Notes: generated from the letters alone by a model not told the origin. 64,000 nucleotides of DNA from Streptomyces parvus (GCF_014648875.1 NZ_BMRY01000010.1:307077-371076), one strand, 5' to 3'. Shown: positions 1-8,731, counted from the first letter of the stretch. Made by a program: numbers and translations.

Positions 1-7
1 TCCCCGA

Positions 8-90
8 GAGCCTGACGCGCTGGGGGGTCCGGAGCCTGACGCGCTGGCGGACCGGAGCCTGGCTCCCTGGAGGGTCCGGAGCCTGGCCTA
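8..90. repeat. Short direct repeats, period about 24 bp
   Basis: Four degenerate copies of a unit beginning GAGCCTG start at 8, 32, 55 and 79, so the period is 23 to 24 bp. The first two copies share GAGCCTGACGCGCTGG. No convincing gene precedes the start codon at 269, so this stretch is intergenic and its left end lies outside the window. Wording and composition resemble the 31-bp repeat array at 6007-6162. Confidence 0.6.
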
Positions 91-268
91 CGACGCCTCT
101 GGGGCTGATGTGGCCGGTGGGACGGCCGGGGCAGATGCTGTGCCGTCAGGCCGGGGGTCAGGTCCCGTGGCATATTCCGGCGGGCAAGATACCCCTCCCC
201 CTCCTCACCTGTCCCGGTTTCCGGCAACTCTCGGAATCAGTTCCGTCACTCCCGGTAGACCTTGCTCC

Positions 269-967
269 ATGAGCGCATGGCTGAAAGACACAACGACCCT
301 GCAGGCCGGTGCCGCCGTCGCGCACCACGGCGTCGACATCTTCGCCTTGCTGCGGGACCAGTCCGGGTCCCAGGCCGCACAGGTCACGGCGGCCGGCGCC
401 GCCTGGCTGGCCGGGGCGACGCCCTACCCGCGCAGCACGCTCGCCCAGTGGGAGGAGCGCCCCACGGCCCCCGGAGTGCTGCCCTGCGGTTCCGCCTTCG
501 ACGTGGTGAACGTACCGGCGCTGTTCGGGCGGCGGATGCTGGAGCGGCTCTGGGCGGAGGGTCCCGGCTCCGGCCCGGTCGCCACGCACCGCGGCCGGAT
601 GCTGCTGTTCGCGGCCCCCGGAACAGCCCAGCGGCTGCCCTCGCTGCTCGCCTGGGAGGAGTGGGGAACCGGCGGTTCCGAGGAGTCCGGAGGCTCCGGG
701 GACGCCCGCGGCCCGATGCCGCCCCTGCTCTGTCACGGCACCGGGGACGCCGTGACCGTACCGCCGCTGACCTGCGCGTCGTCGGACGGCGGTCCGCGCT
801 GGGTGGTCGCCCCCGACACCCGTGGCCCGTGGCTGCCGGGTCCCGATGTGCTGCTCTGGGCGTGTGTGCGGGTGAGCCGGTCCGCCTCCTCGCGGGCCAC
901 CGCTCTTTCGATTTTTCCTCCGGCGGATCAGGGTGCTAATGTCTACGACGTCACCAGGCGCCGTTAG
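269..967 (+). CDS. Bifunctional DNA primase/polymerase-like protein
   Basis: A 232-residue protein whose coding region ends in a TAG that lies inside the following tRNA gene, overlapping it by 10 bases. I chose ATG 269 (MSAWLKDT); an in-frame start at 110 would add 53 residues of low-complexity sequence. The body contains blocks such as PCGSAFDVVNVPALFGRR and HRGRMLLFAAPGT, which I associate with the divergent Prim-Pol-like proteins that sit beside tRNA genes in streptomycetes and are usually annotated as bifunctional DNA primase/polymerase. The catalytic acidic residues of a true primase are not obvious, so enzymatic activity is doubtful. No signal peptide or membrane segment is visible. Confidence 0.55.
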   Translation: MSAWLKDTTTLQAGAAVAHHGVDIFALLRDQSGSQAAQVTAAGAAWLAGATPYPRSTLAQWEERPTAPGVLPCGSAFDVVNVPALFGRRMLERLWAEGPGSGPVATHRGRMLLFAAPGTAQRLPSLLAWEEWGTGGSEESGGSGDARGPMPPLLCHGTGDAVTVPPLTCASSDGGPRWVVAPDTRGPWLPGPDVLLWACVRVSRSASSRATALSIFPPADQGANVYDVTRRR

Positions 968-1031
968 CTCAGTTGGTTAGAGCAGCTGACTCTTAATCAG
1001 CGGGTCCGGGGTTCGAGTCCCTGACGGCGCA
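958..1031 (+). tRNA. tRNA-Lys (anticodon CUU), copy 1
   Basis: A 74-nt cloverleaf: acceptor arms GCGCCGT and ACGGCGC, D-arm GCTC/GAGC, anticodon loop CTCTTAA giving anticodon CUU, and T-arm GGGTTCGAGTCCC. CCA is not encoded. A plausible -10 element TAATGT lies at 937-942, 15 nt upstream of the mature 5' end. It is identical to the copies at 13695 and 20391. The stop codon of the upstream gene falls inside this tRNA. Confidence 0.97.
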
Positions 1032-1037
1032 CAGACG

Positions 1038-1071
1038 GAAGAAGCCCCTCGCGAAAGCGGGGGGCTTCTTC
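1038..1071 (+). terminator. Rho-independent-type hairpin after tRNA-Lys copy 1
   Basis: The arms GAAGAAGCCCC and GGGGCTTCTTC flank a short GC-rich centre containing GCGAAAGC. The hairpin starts 7 nt after the tRNA end. No long T-tract follows, which is usual for Streptomyces terminators. Confidence 0.8.
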
Positions 1072-1111
1072 GTGCGCGCCAAACGCTCGCCCAAAGTCCG
1101 GCGAGAAGGTC

Positions 1112-2353
1112 TCAGACTCCGGCGGTGATCCGGACGGTCCAGGAGCCGGACGGGGTGCGGTCCGCGACTTCGACACGGGTACCGGCCCCCGGGACGGTGA
1201 AGGTCTCGCCGACCCCGAGCGGGGCGTCGGCCAGCGGCGGGTAGACCGAGCGGTCCCAGCAGGCCCCGGTGTCCGGATGCGTGTCGACGACCTCGACGGG
1301 TCCGCCGCCGGAGGCCGTCTCGCTGCGGACGCGGTAGATCAGGATGCCCTCGGAGCAGGTGTCCCGGTCGTTGCCGGTGGCACTGCGGGCCTCGATGGCC
1401 AGGGCACTGTCGGCGCCGGTACGGACGACGGCGAGCCGGGTCCCGATCGACCCGCCGGGCACCGGGGCGGCGGCGACCGGTTCCAGGGTGAGGTCGGCCG
1501 AGCCCTGGACGCAGACGACCTGCCGGCCGCCGAGCCAGCCGAGCTTCCACTTGTGCCAGCCGAACAGGTCGGGGGCGAGGCCGAACTGGCTGCCCATGAC
1601 GTCCCAGTCGCCGACGTACGTGTCCCAGTCGCCCTTGCCGTCGGTGGGCCGGTGGTAGAGGTCGGCGAGGTCGAAGACGTGCCCGGTCTCGTGGGCGAGG
1701 ACGTTGCGGTCGGGCGGGTGCTGCTCGAAGACCGTGACGACGCGCCGGATGTCATGGCCGTCGGCGCGCAGCGGCCGGTCGAAGTTGACGACCTTCGTGG
1801 CGTCGGAGTCGACGCCGGGGGCGTCCGGGTCGGCCACCAGATAGACGACGTCGTACCGGGAGAAGTCCACGTCGTCGTCGGCGGCGGCGACCGCGTCCCG
1901 GAGGTAGGCCGTGCGCCGCTCGGCGTTCCAGTCGCGCTCTATGGCGTACCAGGTGGAGTCGCGCGGCATCTGCGTCCAGCTCCGTTGCGGATGCGGGCGC
2001 AGGGTGAACCGGCCGTAGCTGGCGCGCTCGAAGAAGCGGGTGGTGGCCGGGAAGTGGTCGGCGGTGAGTTCGCCGGGCGTGAGCACGGGCTCGGAGTCCG
2101 GGAAGGACAGAAAGATCATCACCGCGTCGAGGCCCTGGTCGGGGCGCGGATAGGCCGCGTTCCAGGTGTTCAGGCCGAGCGAGTGGTGCGCCGCCGTCCG
2201 AGGCAGGGCGCAGGGGGCGGCGTCCCCCGTGGCGGCCGCGGCGGGGCCCGCGACGAGGGACGTGGCGGCGAGCGCCAGGAGGGAGGTGGCGGCGGCGGCC
2301 AGACTGCGCAGGGGCGGCCGCCGCTCTCCCCCGGGTCCGCGACGGCACGGCAC
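1112..2353 (-). CDS. Secreted M6-family zinc metalloprotease
   Basis: A 413-residue protein with an N-terminal signal peptide (hydrophobic run at residues 17-40 ending in AAAA). The zinc motif HETGHVFDLADLY has H221, E222 and H225 in the pattern HExxHxxxxxDLY, and a downstream Met (DVMGSQFG) is consistent with a metzincin-like Met-turn. This is the signature of M6/immune-inhibitor-A-like proteases, secreted endopeptidases. I chose GTG 2353 because GGAGG lies 5-6 nt upstream; an in-frame ATG at 2377 lacks such a site. It is transcribed convergently with tRNA-Lys copy 1 and divergently from cdgA. A 12-bp tandem repeat lies in the promoter interval. The substrate is unknown. Confidence 0.85.
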   Translation of the reverse strand: MPCRRGPGGERRPPLRSLAAAATSLLALAATSLVAGPAAAATGDAAPCALPRTAAHHSLGLNTWNAAYPRPDQGLDAVMIFLSFPDSEPVLTPGELTADHFPATTRFFERASYGRFTLRPHPQRSWTQMPRDSTWYAIERDWNAERRTAYLRDAVAAADDDVDFSRYDVVYLVADPDAPGVDSDATKVVNFDRPLRADGHDIRRVVTVFEQHPPDRNVLAHETGHVFDLADLYHRPTDGKGDWDTYVGDWDVMGSQFGLAPDLFGWHKWKLGWLGGRQVVCVQGSADLTLEPVAAAPVPGGSIGTRLAVVRTGADSALAIEARSATGNDRDTCSEGILIYRVRSETASGGGPVEVVDTHPDTGACWDRSVYPPLADAPLGVGETFTVPGAGTRVEVADRTPSGSWTVRITAGV

Positions 2354-2456
2354 ATCGACCTCCGGGTGGGGAAACACGGTCCATCCCGTCCACCCTGTGC
2401 CGCCTCACCACGCCACGCCCTGTTGTGCTGCCCCACACGGGTCAGCAACGGGTCAG

Positions 2457-2553
2457 CACACGCGTCGGCACACAGGCCGGCACACGCGTCAGCACACGCG
2501 TCGGCACACAGGCCGGCACACGCGTCGGCACACAGGCCGGGCACACAGGTCGG
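2457..2553. repeat. 12-bp tandem repeat between protease and cdgA
   Basis: Seven contiguous 12-bp units alternate between CACACGCGTCGG, CACACGCGTCAG and CACACAGGCCGG, followed by an eighth unit with one extra base. The array lies in the divergent intergenic region, about 100 bp upstream of the protease start and about 300 bp upstream of cdgA. Reading frames through it are low-complexity and I do not treat it as coding. Confidence 0.85.
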
Positions 2554-2847
2554 CGGTCAAAATCACCACCCACACCTTCACGGAACGTCACCATCAGTCA
2601 GTCCAGCCGCCCGATGCAACAGATCCGCGCAGAAACGACCAGGACCGGGCAAAGCGGAATGGCTGCTCCCGCTCACTTCCGGCCGCGCGCGGTGGCCCGG
2701 ACCGGACGGCGAGCTGGAACGGCCGACGCGCCACCCTCTATGCTTCACCACGCTTTCCCGCGTGGAACGGGCCCCTTAACGGGACCGCCACCCGGTGGCC
2801 AGTCCGACCCCACCAGTTCACAACGACCTTCACAGCGGGAGCGAGCG

Positions 2848-4767
2848 GTGAGCGGAACCTCCGAAGGGCCGAGGGCCTCGGCAGGCACGGCCCCCGGCGC
2901 GCCCGCCGCGCCGGTCACGGAGCGTCATACGACGGCCCCGGCCGAGAGCGGTCCCACCCGGACCGATTCCGCCCGGACCGGTCCCGGCGGGGGCGACGCC
3001 GGTTCCATCGCCTCCGAGCTGCGCGACTACCGGGCGGCGTTCAACGCCGCCACGCTCCCCATGGGCGTCGTCGACGGCCGGGGCCATGTCGTGCGGGCCA
3101 ACGAGGCGCTCGGCGGGCTGCTGGGGACGCCGGCCGCGGTCCTCGCCGGGCGGCAGGCGTGCGAACTGCTCGACCTCGCCACCGACGACCGGACCTGGCA
3201 CGCGTACCGCGAGGTCCTCCTCGGCCGCCGCTCCCGGTTCCGCTGCACGCGCCGCCTCAAGCATCCCGACGGGCGCTCCCTGTGGGCCGAGATCACCGTC
3301 GTACCGATGACGGGGGCGTCGGCGGCGGAGTCGGCCCGGGTGCTCCTGACGGTCGCGGACGTCAGCGACCGGCGGGAGCTCCAGGAGCGGCTGCGCCACC
3401 TCCAGATGCACGACCCGGTGACCCGGCTGCCCAACCGGACGCTGTTCTTCGAGCGCCTCGCCTCGACCCTGGAGACCCCGCCGTACCAGGACGACTCCCT
3501 GCCGTCCCGGCAGCACGCCCGGATCGGCCTCTGCTACCTGGACCTGGACGGCTTCAAGGCGATCAACGACACCCTCGGCCACCGCACCGGGGACCGGCTG
3601 CTGGCAGCCGTCGCCGCGCGGCTCACCGACTGCGCCGAGAACGACGCCTCCCGCAACGCCGGGGGCAGCCGGCTGGTGGCACGCCTGGGCGGCGACGAGT
3701 TCGCGATCCTGGTCGAGGACTCGGCCGGCACCCAGGAGCTGACCGACCTGGCCCGCTCGGTCCTCGCCGCGCTCCAGCAGCCGTTCGACCTGGCGGGCCA
3801 GCGGCTCTCGGTCTCCGCGTCGATCGGCGTGGTCGAGCGGACCGCCGCGGGCACCTCGCCCACCGGTCTGATGCAGGCCGCCGACACCACGCTGTACTGG
3901 GCGAAGGCGGACGGCCGGGCCCGCTGGACCCTGTTCGACCCCGAGCGCAACGCCCACCGCATGACCCGGCAGTCCCTCTCCTCGACGCTCCGGCCCGCCG
4001 TGGAGCGCGGCGAGTTCACGCTGGAGTACCAGCCGCTGGTCGGGATGGCCGACGGGGTGCTGCGCGGGGTCGAGGCGCTGGTGCGCTGGAACCACCCGCA
4101 GTTCGGCGTCCTGCCGCCGAATCGGTTCGTCCAGATCGCCGAGGAGGACGGTTCGATCGTCCAGCTCGGCCGGTGGGTGCTGCGCACCGCGTGCCGGCAG
4201 GCGCGACGCTGGCAGCTGGACCATCCGGACGAGCCGCCGCTGTTCATCAGCGTCAACGTCGCCGTACGGCAGGTCTGGGACTCCGACCTGGTGGCCGACG
4301 TGGCGCAGATCCTGGCCGAGACCGAACTCGCCCCCGGGCTGCTCCAGCTGGAGCTGACCGAGTCGGCGGTGATGGGCTCCGGCGGCCGTCCGCTGAGAGC
4401 GCTCCAGGCACTGAGCGACATGGGCGTCCGGATCGCCATCGACGATTTCGGGACGGGTTATTCGAACCTCGCCTACCTCAGCCGGCTGCCCGTCTCCGTA
4501 CTGAAGCTGGACGGGGCGTTCGTGAAGGGCTTCCGGTACGAGGACGGTACGCATCCGAGCCCGGCAGACGAAACGATCGTGGAGGCCATGGTGCAGCTGG
4601 CGCACCGCCTGGGCCTGACCGTCACCGCGGAGTGCGTGGAGACGGCCGGGCAGGCGGAGCGGCTGCGGCGGATCGGCTGCGACACGGGGCAGGGGTGGCT
4701 GTACTCGCGGGCGGTCGCGCCGGAGCAGATCGCCGGGCTGATCGGGTCCCGGCCGCTGGAGGGCTGA
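2848..4767 (+). CDS. cdgA: PAS-GGDEF-EAL cyclic-di-GMP turnover protein CdgA
   Basis: A 639-residue cytoplasmic protein. A low-complexity Ala/Pro/Thr N-terminus (1-50) is followed by a PAS domain (about 55-175), a GGDEF domain with intact GGDEF at 281-285, and an EAL domain with intact E409-A410-L411 and the downstream DDFGTGYSNL motif. Both signatures being intact means that it could make and degrade c-di-GMP; which activity dominates cannot be read. GTG 2848 is preferred because GGGAG lies just upstream, whereas in-frame starts further upstream run through the 12-bp repeats. Architecture and neighbourhood match S. coelicolor cdgA (SCO2817), described in the literature as a BldD target that affects development. 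I looked for a BldD box upstream and did not find a convincing one. Confidence 0.8.
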   Translation: MSGTSEGPRASAGTAPGAPAAPVTERHTTAPAESGPTRTDSARTGPGGGDAGSIASELRDYRAAFNAATLPMGVVDGRGHVVRANEALGGLLGTPAAVLAGRQACELLDLATDDRTWHAYREVLLGRRSRFRCTRRLKHPDGRSLWAEITVVPMTGASAAESARVLLTVADVSDRRELQERLRHLQMHDPVTRLPNRTLFFERLASTLETPPYQDDSLPSRQHARIGLCYLDLDGFKAINDTLGHRTGDRLLAAVAARLTDCAENDASRNAGGSRLVARLGGDEFAILVEDSAGTQELTDLARSVLAALQQPFDLAGQRLSVSASIGVVERTAAGTSPTGLMQAADTTLYWAKADGRARWTLFDPERNAHRMTRQSLSSTLRPAVERGEFTLEYQPLVGMADGVLRGVEALVRWNHPQFGVLPPNRFVQIAEEDGSIVQLGRWVLRTACRQARRWQLDHPDEPPLFISVNVAVRQVWDSDLVADVAQILAETELAPGLLQLELTESAVMGSGGRPLRALQALSDMGVRIAIDDFGTGYSNLAYLSRLPVSVLKLDGAFVKGFRYEDGTHPSPADETIVEAMVQLAHRLGLTVTAECVETAGQAERLRRIGCDTGQGWLYSRAVAPEQIAGLIGSRPLEG

Positions 4768-4784
4768 CCGGGATCCCGCAGGAT

Positions 4785-5927
4785 CTACGGAGCGGCCGGC
4801 AGGCCGTACGCGTCCGCGATCAGGCCGTAGCTGCGCAGCCGCGCGTCCCCGCCGTGCGCGTTGGCGGTGATCATCAGCTCGTCGGCGCCGGTGCGCTTGG
4901 CCAGGTCGTCCAGGCCGGTGCGGACCTCGTCGGCGGTGCCGTGGATGACGTTGGAGAGCCAGCCGTCGACGAACTCCCGCTCCATCGGGGAGAAGTCGTA
5001 CGCCTCGGCCTCCTCCGGGCTCGGGATCAGCCCGGGGCGGCCGGTGCGCAGCCGGACCATGGACAGCGCCCCGGTCAGCACCTGGCGGCGGGCCTCGCGC
5101 TCGTCGTCGGCGGCCAGCGCCGAGACCCCGATCAGGGCGTACGGGGCGTCCAGCACGGCGGAGGGCCGGAAGGACTCGCGGTACAGGTCGAGCGCCGGAA
5201 TGGTGTTCTGCGCCGAGAAGTGGTGCGCGAAGGCGAACGGCAGCCCCAGCGTCCCGGCCAGCCGCGCGCTGAAGCCGGAGGAGCCCAGCAGCCAGACGGG
5301 CGGCCGGTGCGCGGACTGCACCCCGCCGGGCGACGTCGCCTGGACCGGGCCCGGTACGGCGTGGATCCGGGCGTACGGGTGTCCGTCCGGGAAGTCGTCG
5401 TCCAGGAAGCGGATCAGCTCCATGAGCTGCTGCGGGAAGTCATCGGCCCCTTCGTTGAGCCGGTCCGTGCGGCGCAGGGCCGCCGCCGTCGCCCCGTCCG
5501 TGCCGGGGGCCCGGCCGAGCCCGAGGTCGATCCGGCCCGGGGCCATCGCTTCCAGGGTGCCGAACTGCTCGGCGATCACCAGCGGGGCGTGGTTGGGCAG
5601 CATCACCCCGCCGGAGCCGAGGCGGATGCGCTCGGTGTGGGCGGCGACGTGCGCGAGGATCACGGCCGGGGAGGACGAGGCGACCCCGGGCATGGAGTGG
5701 TGCTCGGCGACCCAGAAGCGGTGGAAGCCGCGGCTCTCGGTGAGCTTCGCGATCTCCACGCTCGTGCGCAGGGCCTGCGTCGCGGTGCGGCCCTGCCCGA
5801 CGGTGACCAGGTCGAGGACGGACAGCGGAACGGTGGCCGTCCCGGCTGCGGCGCCCCGGATCCCGTCGCCGTCGGCCGCCCGGCCGCTCTCGTCGCCGCT
5901 GGTCTCGTCGCCTCGGATGTCGTCCAC
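4785..5927 (-). CDS. LLM-class flavin-dependent oxidoreductase (luciferase-like)
   Basis: A 380-residue protein of the bacterial luciferase-like monooxygenase superfamily. It has an early TIM-barrel strand (PLSVLDLVTVGQG), the RFWVAEHHSMPG block typical of the family, and IRLGSGGVMLPNH and RIDLGLGRAPGTD further on. These enzymes use reduced FMN or F420; the cofactor and substrate cannot be assigned here. The first 35 residues are a hydrophilic extension. The GTG start at 5927 has GGGAGAGG a few bases upstream. It is convergent with cdgA, with only 17 bp between the stops. The promoter side faces the 31-bp repeat array. Confidence 0.85.
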   Translation of the reverse strand: MDDIRGDETSGDESGRAADGDGIRGAAAGTATVPLSVLDLVTVGQGRTATQALRTSVEIAKLTESRGFHRFWVAEHHSMPGVASSSPAVILAHVAAHTERIRLGSGGVMLPNHAPLVIAEQFGTLEAMAPGRIDLGLGRAPGTDGATAAALRRTDRLNEGADDFPQQLMELIRFLDDDFPDGHPYARIHAVPGPVQATSPGGVQSAHRPPVWLLGSSGFSARLAGTLGLPFAFAHHFSAQNTIPALDLYRESFRPSAVLDAPYALIGVSALAADDEREARRQVLTGALSMVRLRTGRPGLIPSPEEAEAYDFSPMEREFVDGWLSNVIHGTADEVRTGLDDLAKRTGADELMITANAHGGDARLRSYGLIADAYGLPAAP

Positions 5928-6006
5928 GTGTCGGCCTCTCCCGGTGCTGCGCTCGTCCGTACGTCTGTGTATCGGACGAGTACAACAGGAGGCCGACTCC
6001 GTTTTA

Positions 6007-6162
6007 TTCCCGGCGGGACCCGGGCTGACGCGGCGCGTTCCCGGCGGGACCCGGGCTGACGCGGCGCGTTCCCGGCGGGGTCCGGGCCGACGCGGCGCGC
6101 TCCCGGCGGGTCAGGAACCGGCGCGGCGCGCTCCAGGCGGGTCAGGAACCGGCGCGGGGCGC
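6007..6162. repeat. Five tandem copies of a 31-bp repeat
   Basis: Units begin at 6007, 6038, 6069, 6100 and 6131, exactly 31 bp apart. The first three are near-identical (core TCCCGGCGGG, then CCGGGCTGACGCGGCGCG); the last two diverge in the middle. The array ends two bases before the stop codon of the next minus-strand gene, so it fills the whole interval between two head-to-tail minus-strand genes. There are no unique spacers, so this is not a CRISPR array. Confidence 0.9.
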
Positions 6163-6163
6163 G

Positions 6164-6928
6164 CTACTCCCGTACCTCGATGCCCTTCGGCTCCAGCTGC
6201 CGCAGCACCGGCTCACGGGTGGCGAACAGGGTGCCGAGCGTGGGCGCCCAGGTCCGGCGGTCGGTGAGCCGCAGCCCCTCCCAGACCGTGACCTGGTTGG
6301 CGGTGAGCACGGGCTTGCCGAGCAGCTCCTCCAGCTCGGGGATGTACGCGGTGGTGTGCAGGGAGGTGTCCGGGACCAGCACCACCTCGGCGTCCGGGTG
6401 GTCCGCCTCGCGCACCAGCCGCTTCACCTCGTCCGGCCCCCACGATCCGGCCTCGGCCGACGAACCGGCCCCGCCGGACGCGGCGGCCACCACTTCGACG
6501 CCCGCCGACGCCAGGAAGTCGGCGAAGAGCCCGGTGACGTCGTCCGGGTAGGGTGCGGCGACGCCGACCCGCCGGGCCCCCAGCTCCCGTACCGCGTGGC
6601 CGAAGCCGATGGAGGTGCTGGAGGCGGGCAGCCCGGCCGCGCGGGCGAGCGTGGCGATCTGCTCGTGGGCGCCCTCCCAGCCCTGTCCGAAGCTGCCGCC
6701 GCTGGAGGCCCAGATCAGCGCTTCGGCCCCGGCGAGGCGCAGCTCCTCGACGCCCTCGGCGATCCGGTCGGGGTCGCCCTGCTCGCGCAGCGCGTCGGCG
6801 CGGTAGACGTCCTCGCCGGTCTCGGTGGAGAACAGGGGCAGCCGGATGTCGGTGTCGAGCAGGATCTCGGTCCGTGGGAAGTCGTCCTCGGCGGCGTGGC
6901 CCGGGTAGAGAAGTCCTACGGTCGTCAT
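6164..6928 (-). CDS. Maleate isomerase / Asp-Glu racemase superfamily protein lacking cysteine
   Basis: A 254-residue protein with the two-lobed fold pattern of the Asp/Glu racemase, maleate cis-trans isomerase and arylmalonate decarboxylase superfamily: VGLLYPGH at the start, ALIWASSGGSFG at the first catalytic loop, RVGVAAPYPDD in the middle and VLVPDTSLHTT at the second loop. Members normally use one or two catalytic cysteines in these loops. Here both positions are Ser/Thr-rich, and the whole protein contains no cysteine. It may therefore be a non-canonical catalyst or a non-catalytic member. ATG 6928 has GGAAAGG about 6 nt upstream. The upstream interval (6929-7250) holds short GC-rich direct repeats and no gene that I can support. 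Confidence 0.75.
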   Translation of the reverse strand: MTTVGLLYPGHAAEDDFPRTEILLDTDIRLPLFSTETGEDVYRADALREQGDPDRIAEGVEELRLAGAEALIWASSGGSFGQGWEGAHEQIATLARAAGLPASSTSIGFGHAVRELGARRVGVAAPYPDDVTGLFADFLASAGVEVVAAASGGAGSSAEAGSWGPDEVKRLVREADHPDAEVVLVPDTSLHTTAYIPELEELLGKPVLTANQVTVWEGLRLTDRRTWAPTLGTLFATREPVLRQLEPKGIEVRE

Positions 6929-7251
6929 GTCCACCCTTTCCTGTACGTCGACGGCTCGCCGCGCGGCGGGCGGGTCCCCTCGCCGGATCGCGAGGGACGG
7001 GTCCCCTCGCGGAATCCCGGCGGGCGGCCCGTCACGGGGCTGCCCCGGGGCCGCCGCGGCCCTCCGGACGCTCCGGCGGCCGTGACCGCGCGACCGGTCA
7101 CTCTTGCCCCGACTTGTTCCCAGTATTCCCCCGGGCGGCCGCCGGGGCGCGCGGCCGGGCGTCGTTGACGCGGCGCTGAGCTGCTGCGAGCGTGGGCGGT
7201 CGATCTTGTCCGTTCCGTCTTGTCCGTTCCGCCGCGGAGGGCCGACCACCC

Positions 7252-8274
7252 ATGCCGGATCCCGTCCTGCTCGTCCTCGACGCCGACCCCTCCCCGCGGC
7301 TCGGCCGGCTGACCGGCCGGGTGGACGTGCGGTACGCGGACGCCACCACGCTCGCCGAGCGGCTGCCGGCCGCCGATGTGCTGCTGGTGTGGGACTTCGC
7401 GTCGGACGCCGTACGGGAGGCCTGGCCGGGTCCGGGGCGGCGGCCGCGCTGGGTGCACACGGCGAGCGCGGGCGTGGACCGGCTGCTCTGCCCGGAGCTG
7501 GTCGCCTCCGACACCGTGCTGACCAACGCGCGGGGGATCTTCGAGCGGCCGATCGCGGAGTACGTGGCGGCGCTGGTGCTGGCGATGGCCAAGGACCTCC
7601 CCGGCACCCTCGCACTCCAGCGGGAGCGGCGCTGGCGCCACCGCGAGGGGCAGCGGGTGGCCGGTTCCCGGGCGGTGGTCGTCGGCGCGGGTCCCATCGG
7701 CCGGGAGATCACCCGGCTGCTGCACGGCCTCGGGGTCACCGTGGCCCTGGTGGGGCGGACCGCCCGGCGCACCATCCACGGGGCGGCGGATCTGGACCGG
7801 CTGGCGGCGCGGGCGGACTGGGTGATCGCGGCGGCCCCGCTGACGGAGGCGACGCGCGGGATGTTCGACTCCCGCTTCTTCGGTCTGCTCCAGCCGTCGG
7901 CGCGCTTCATCAACGTGGGGCGCGGGGCGAGCGTGGTCCAGGCCGACCTGGTGGACGCGTTGCACCGCCGCTGGTTCGCGGGCGCGGCGCTCGATGTGTT
8001 CGAGGACGAACCGCTGGGCCCGGACAGCCCGTTGTGGGACGTACCGGGGCTGCTGGTCTCTCCGCATCTGAGCGGGGACACGGTGGGGTGGCGCGACCGG
8101 CTGGGCGAGCAGTTCGTGGCGCTGTACGAACGCTGGGCGCGGGGCGAGCCGTTGCCCAACGTGGTCGACAAGGAACGCGGTTACGTACCCTCCCCCGACC
8201 TCGACGCGGTCGACGAGTCCGCCGAACTCGACGGCTCCCCCGGCACCGACGAGTCCGACGGCCTCAACGGGTGA
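7252..8274 (+). CDS. D-isomer-specific 2-hydroxyacid dehydrogenase
   Basis: A 340-residue NAD(P)-dependent dehydrogenase. It has the Rossmann fingerprint VGAGPIGREI near residue 143, followed by the catalytic triad environments NVGRGASVV (Arg), FEDEPLGPDSPLW (Glu) and SPHLSG (His) in the canonical order. The length and the dimerisation element match hydroxypyruvate/phosphoglycerate dehydrogenase relatives, but the substrate cannot be read. The last 30 residues are an acidic Asp/Ser-rich tail. ATG 7252 is preceded by GGAGGG. The 3' end overlaps the convergent gene by 11 bp. Confidence 0.9.
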   Translation: MPDPVLLVLDADPSPRLGRLTGRVDVRYADATTLAERLPAADVLLVWDFASDAVREAWPGPGRRPRWVHTASAGVDRLLCPELVASDTVLTNARGIFERPIAEYVAALVLAMAKDLPGTLALQRERRWRHREGQRVAGSRAVVVGAGPIGREITRLLHGLGVTVALVGRTARRTIHGAADLDRLAARADWVIAAAPLTEATRGMFDSRFFGLLQPSARFINVGRGASVVQADLVDALHRRWFAGAALDVFEDEPLGPDSPLWDVPGLLVSPHLSGDTVGWRDRLGEQFVALYERWARGEPLPNVVDKERGYVPSPDLDAVDESAELDGSPGTDESDGLNG

Positions 8275-8731
8275 GCGGCGCGGCCCGGACGACGAACGCC
8301 TCGATGGCCTCCCTGGCCGCGGCGTCCAACGCCTCGTGCTCGGCCTGCTCCTGGGCGGTCGAGACGTCCCGCGTGCGCCGGTAGGCCTCTTCCGCGGCGC
8401 CGACCACTTCCGGGTCGTCGGTGAGCAGTTTGACCCGGTAGAGCACCTGCCGGGTGGCGGTGCGCAGGCGGTGGGCCTCGTCGCGCGCCTCGATGAACGC
8501 CTCGGAGACCTGACTCTGCCGCATGCGGTACCAGCGGCCCGCCTGCCCGTGCCGGTACTCCTCCGCCGCGGCGGCGAACGAGCTGTAGGTGGCCGTGCGT
8601 TCCTGCCGGAGCGCCTCCGACCGGGAGAACCGCTCCGTGCGCGCGGCGGTGAGGCGTTGGAAGAGATGCGTGAGCACGGCTCCCAGGAGCGTGCCCCCGA
8701 CCGCGACGACGCTTGTCCATATGGCGACCAT
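8264..8731 (-). CDS. Small single-pass membrane protein, function unknown
   Basis: A 155-residue protein with one N-terminal transmembrane segment (residues 3-23, IWTSVVAVGGTLLGAVL) followed by a long charged helical region rich in Arg, Glu and Ala, probably coiled coil, facing the cytoplasm. I recognise no enzymatic motif. Short membrane-anchored proteins of this shape are common in streptomycetes. It overlaps the 3' end of the dehydrogenase by 11 bp on the opposite strand and diverges from the ABC-transporter operon, sharing a 224-bp intergenic region with it. Confidence 0.7.
   Translation of the reverse strand: MVAIWTSVVAVGGTLLGAVLTHLFQRLTAARTERFSRSEALRQERTATYSSFAAAAEEYRHGQAGRWYRMRQSQVSEAFIEARDEAHRLRTATRQVLYRVKLLTDDPEVVGAAEEAYRRTRDVSTAQEQAEHEALDAAAREAIEAFVVRAAPLTR

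Noticed and set aside
958..1031. tRNA-Lys as attachment site of an integrated element
   Set aside because: No integrase, excisionase or partial 3' tRNA repeat follows any of the three copies.
2560..2847. BldD operator upstream of cdgA
   Set aside because: cdgA is a reported BldD target in S. coelicolor, but I found no segment matching the palindromic consensus well enough.
2166..6059. A 1297-codon plus-strand open frame
   Set aside because: It runs antisense to the protease and the luciferase-like gene and in a shadow frame of cdgA; its Arg/Pro/Gly-rich composition is typical of high-GC shadow frames.
6007..6162. Possible CRISPR array
   Set aside because: Repeats are contiguous with no unique spacers and no cas genes are present.
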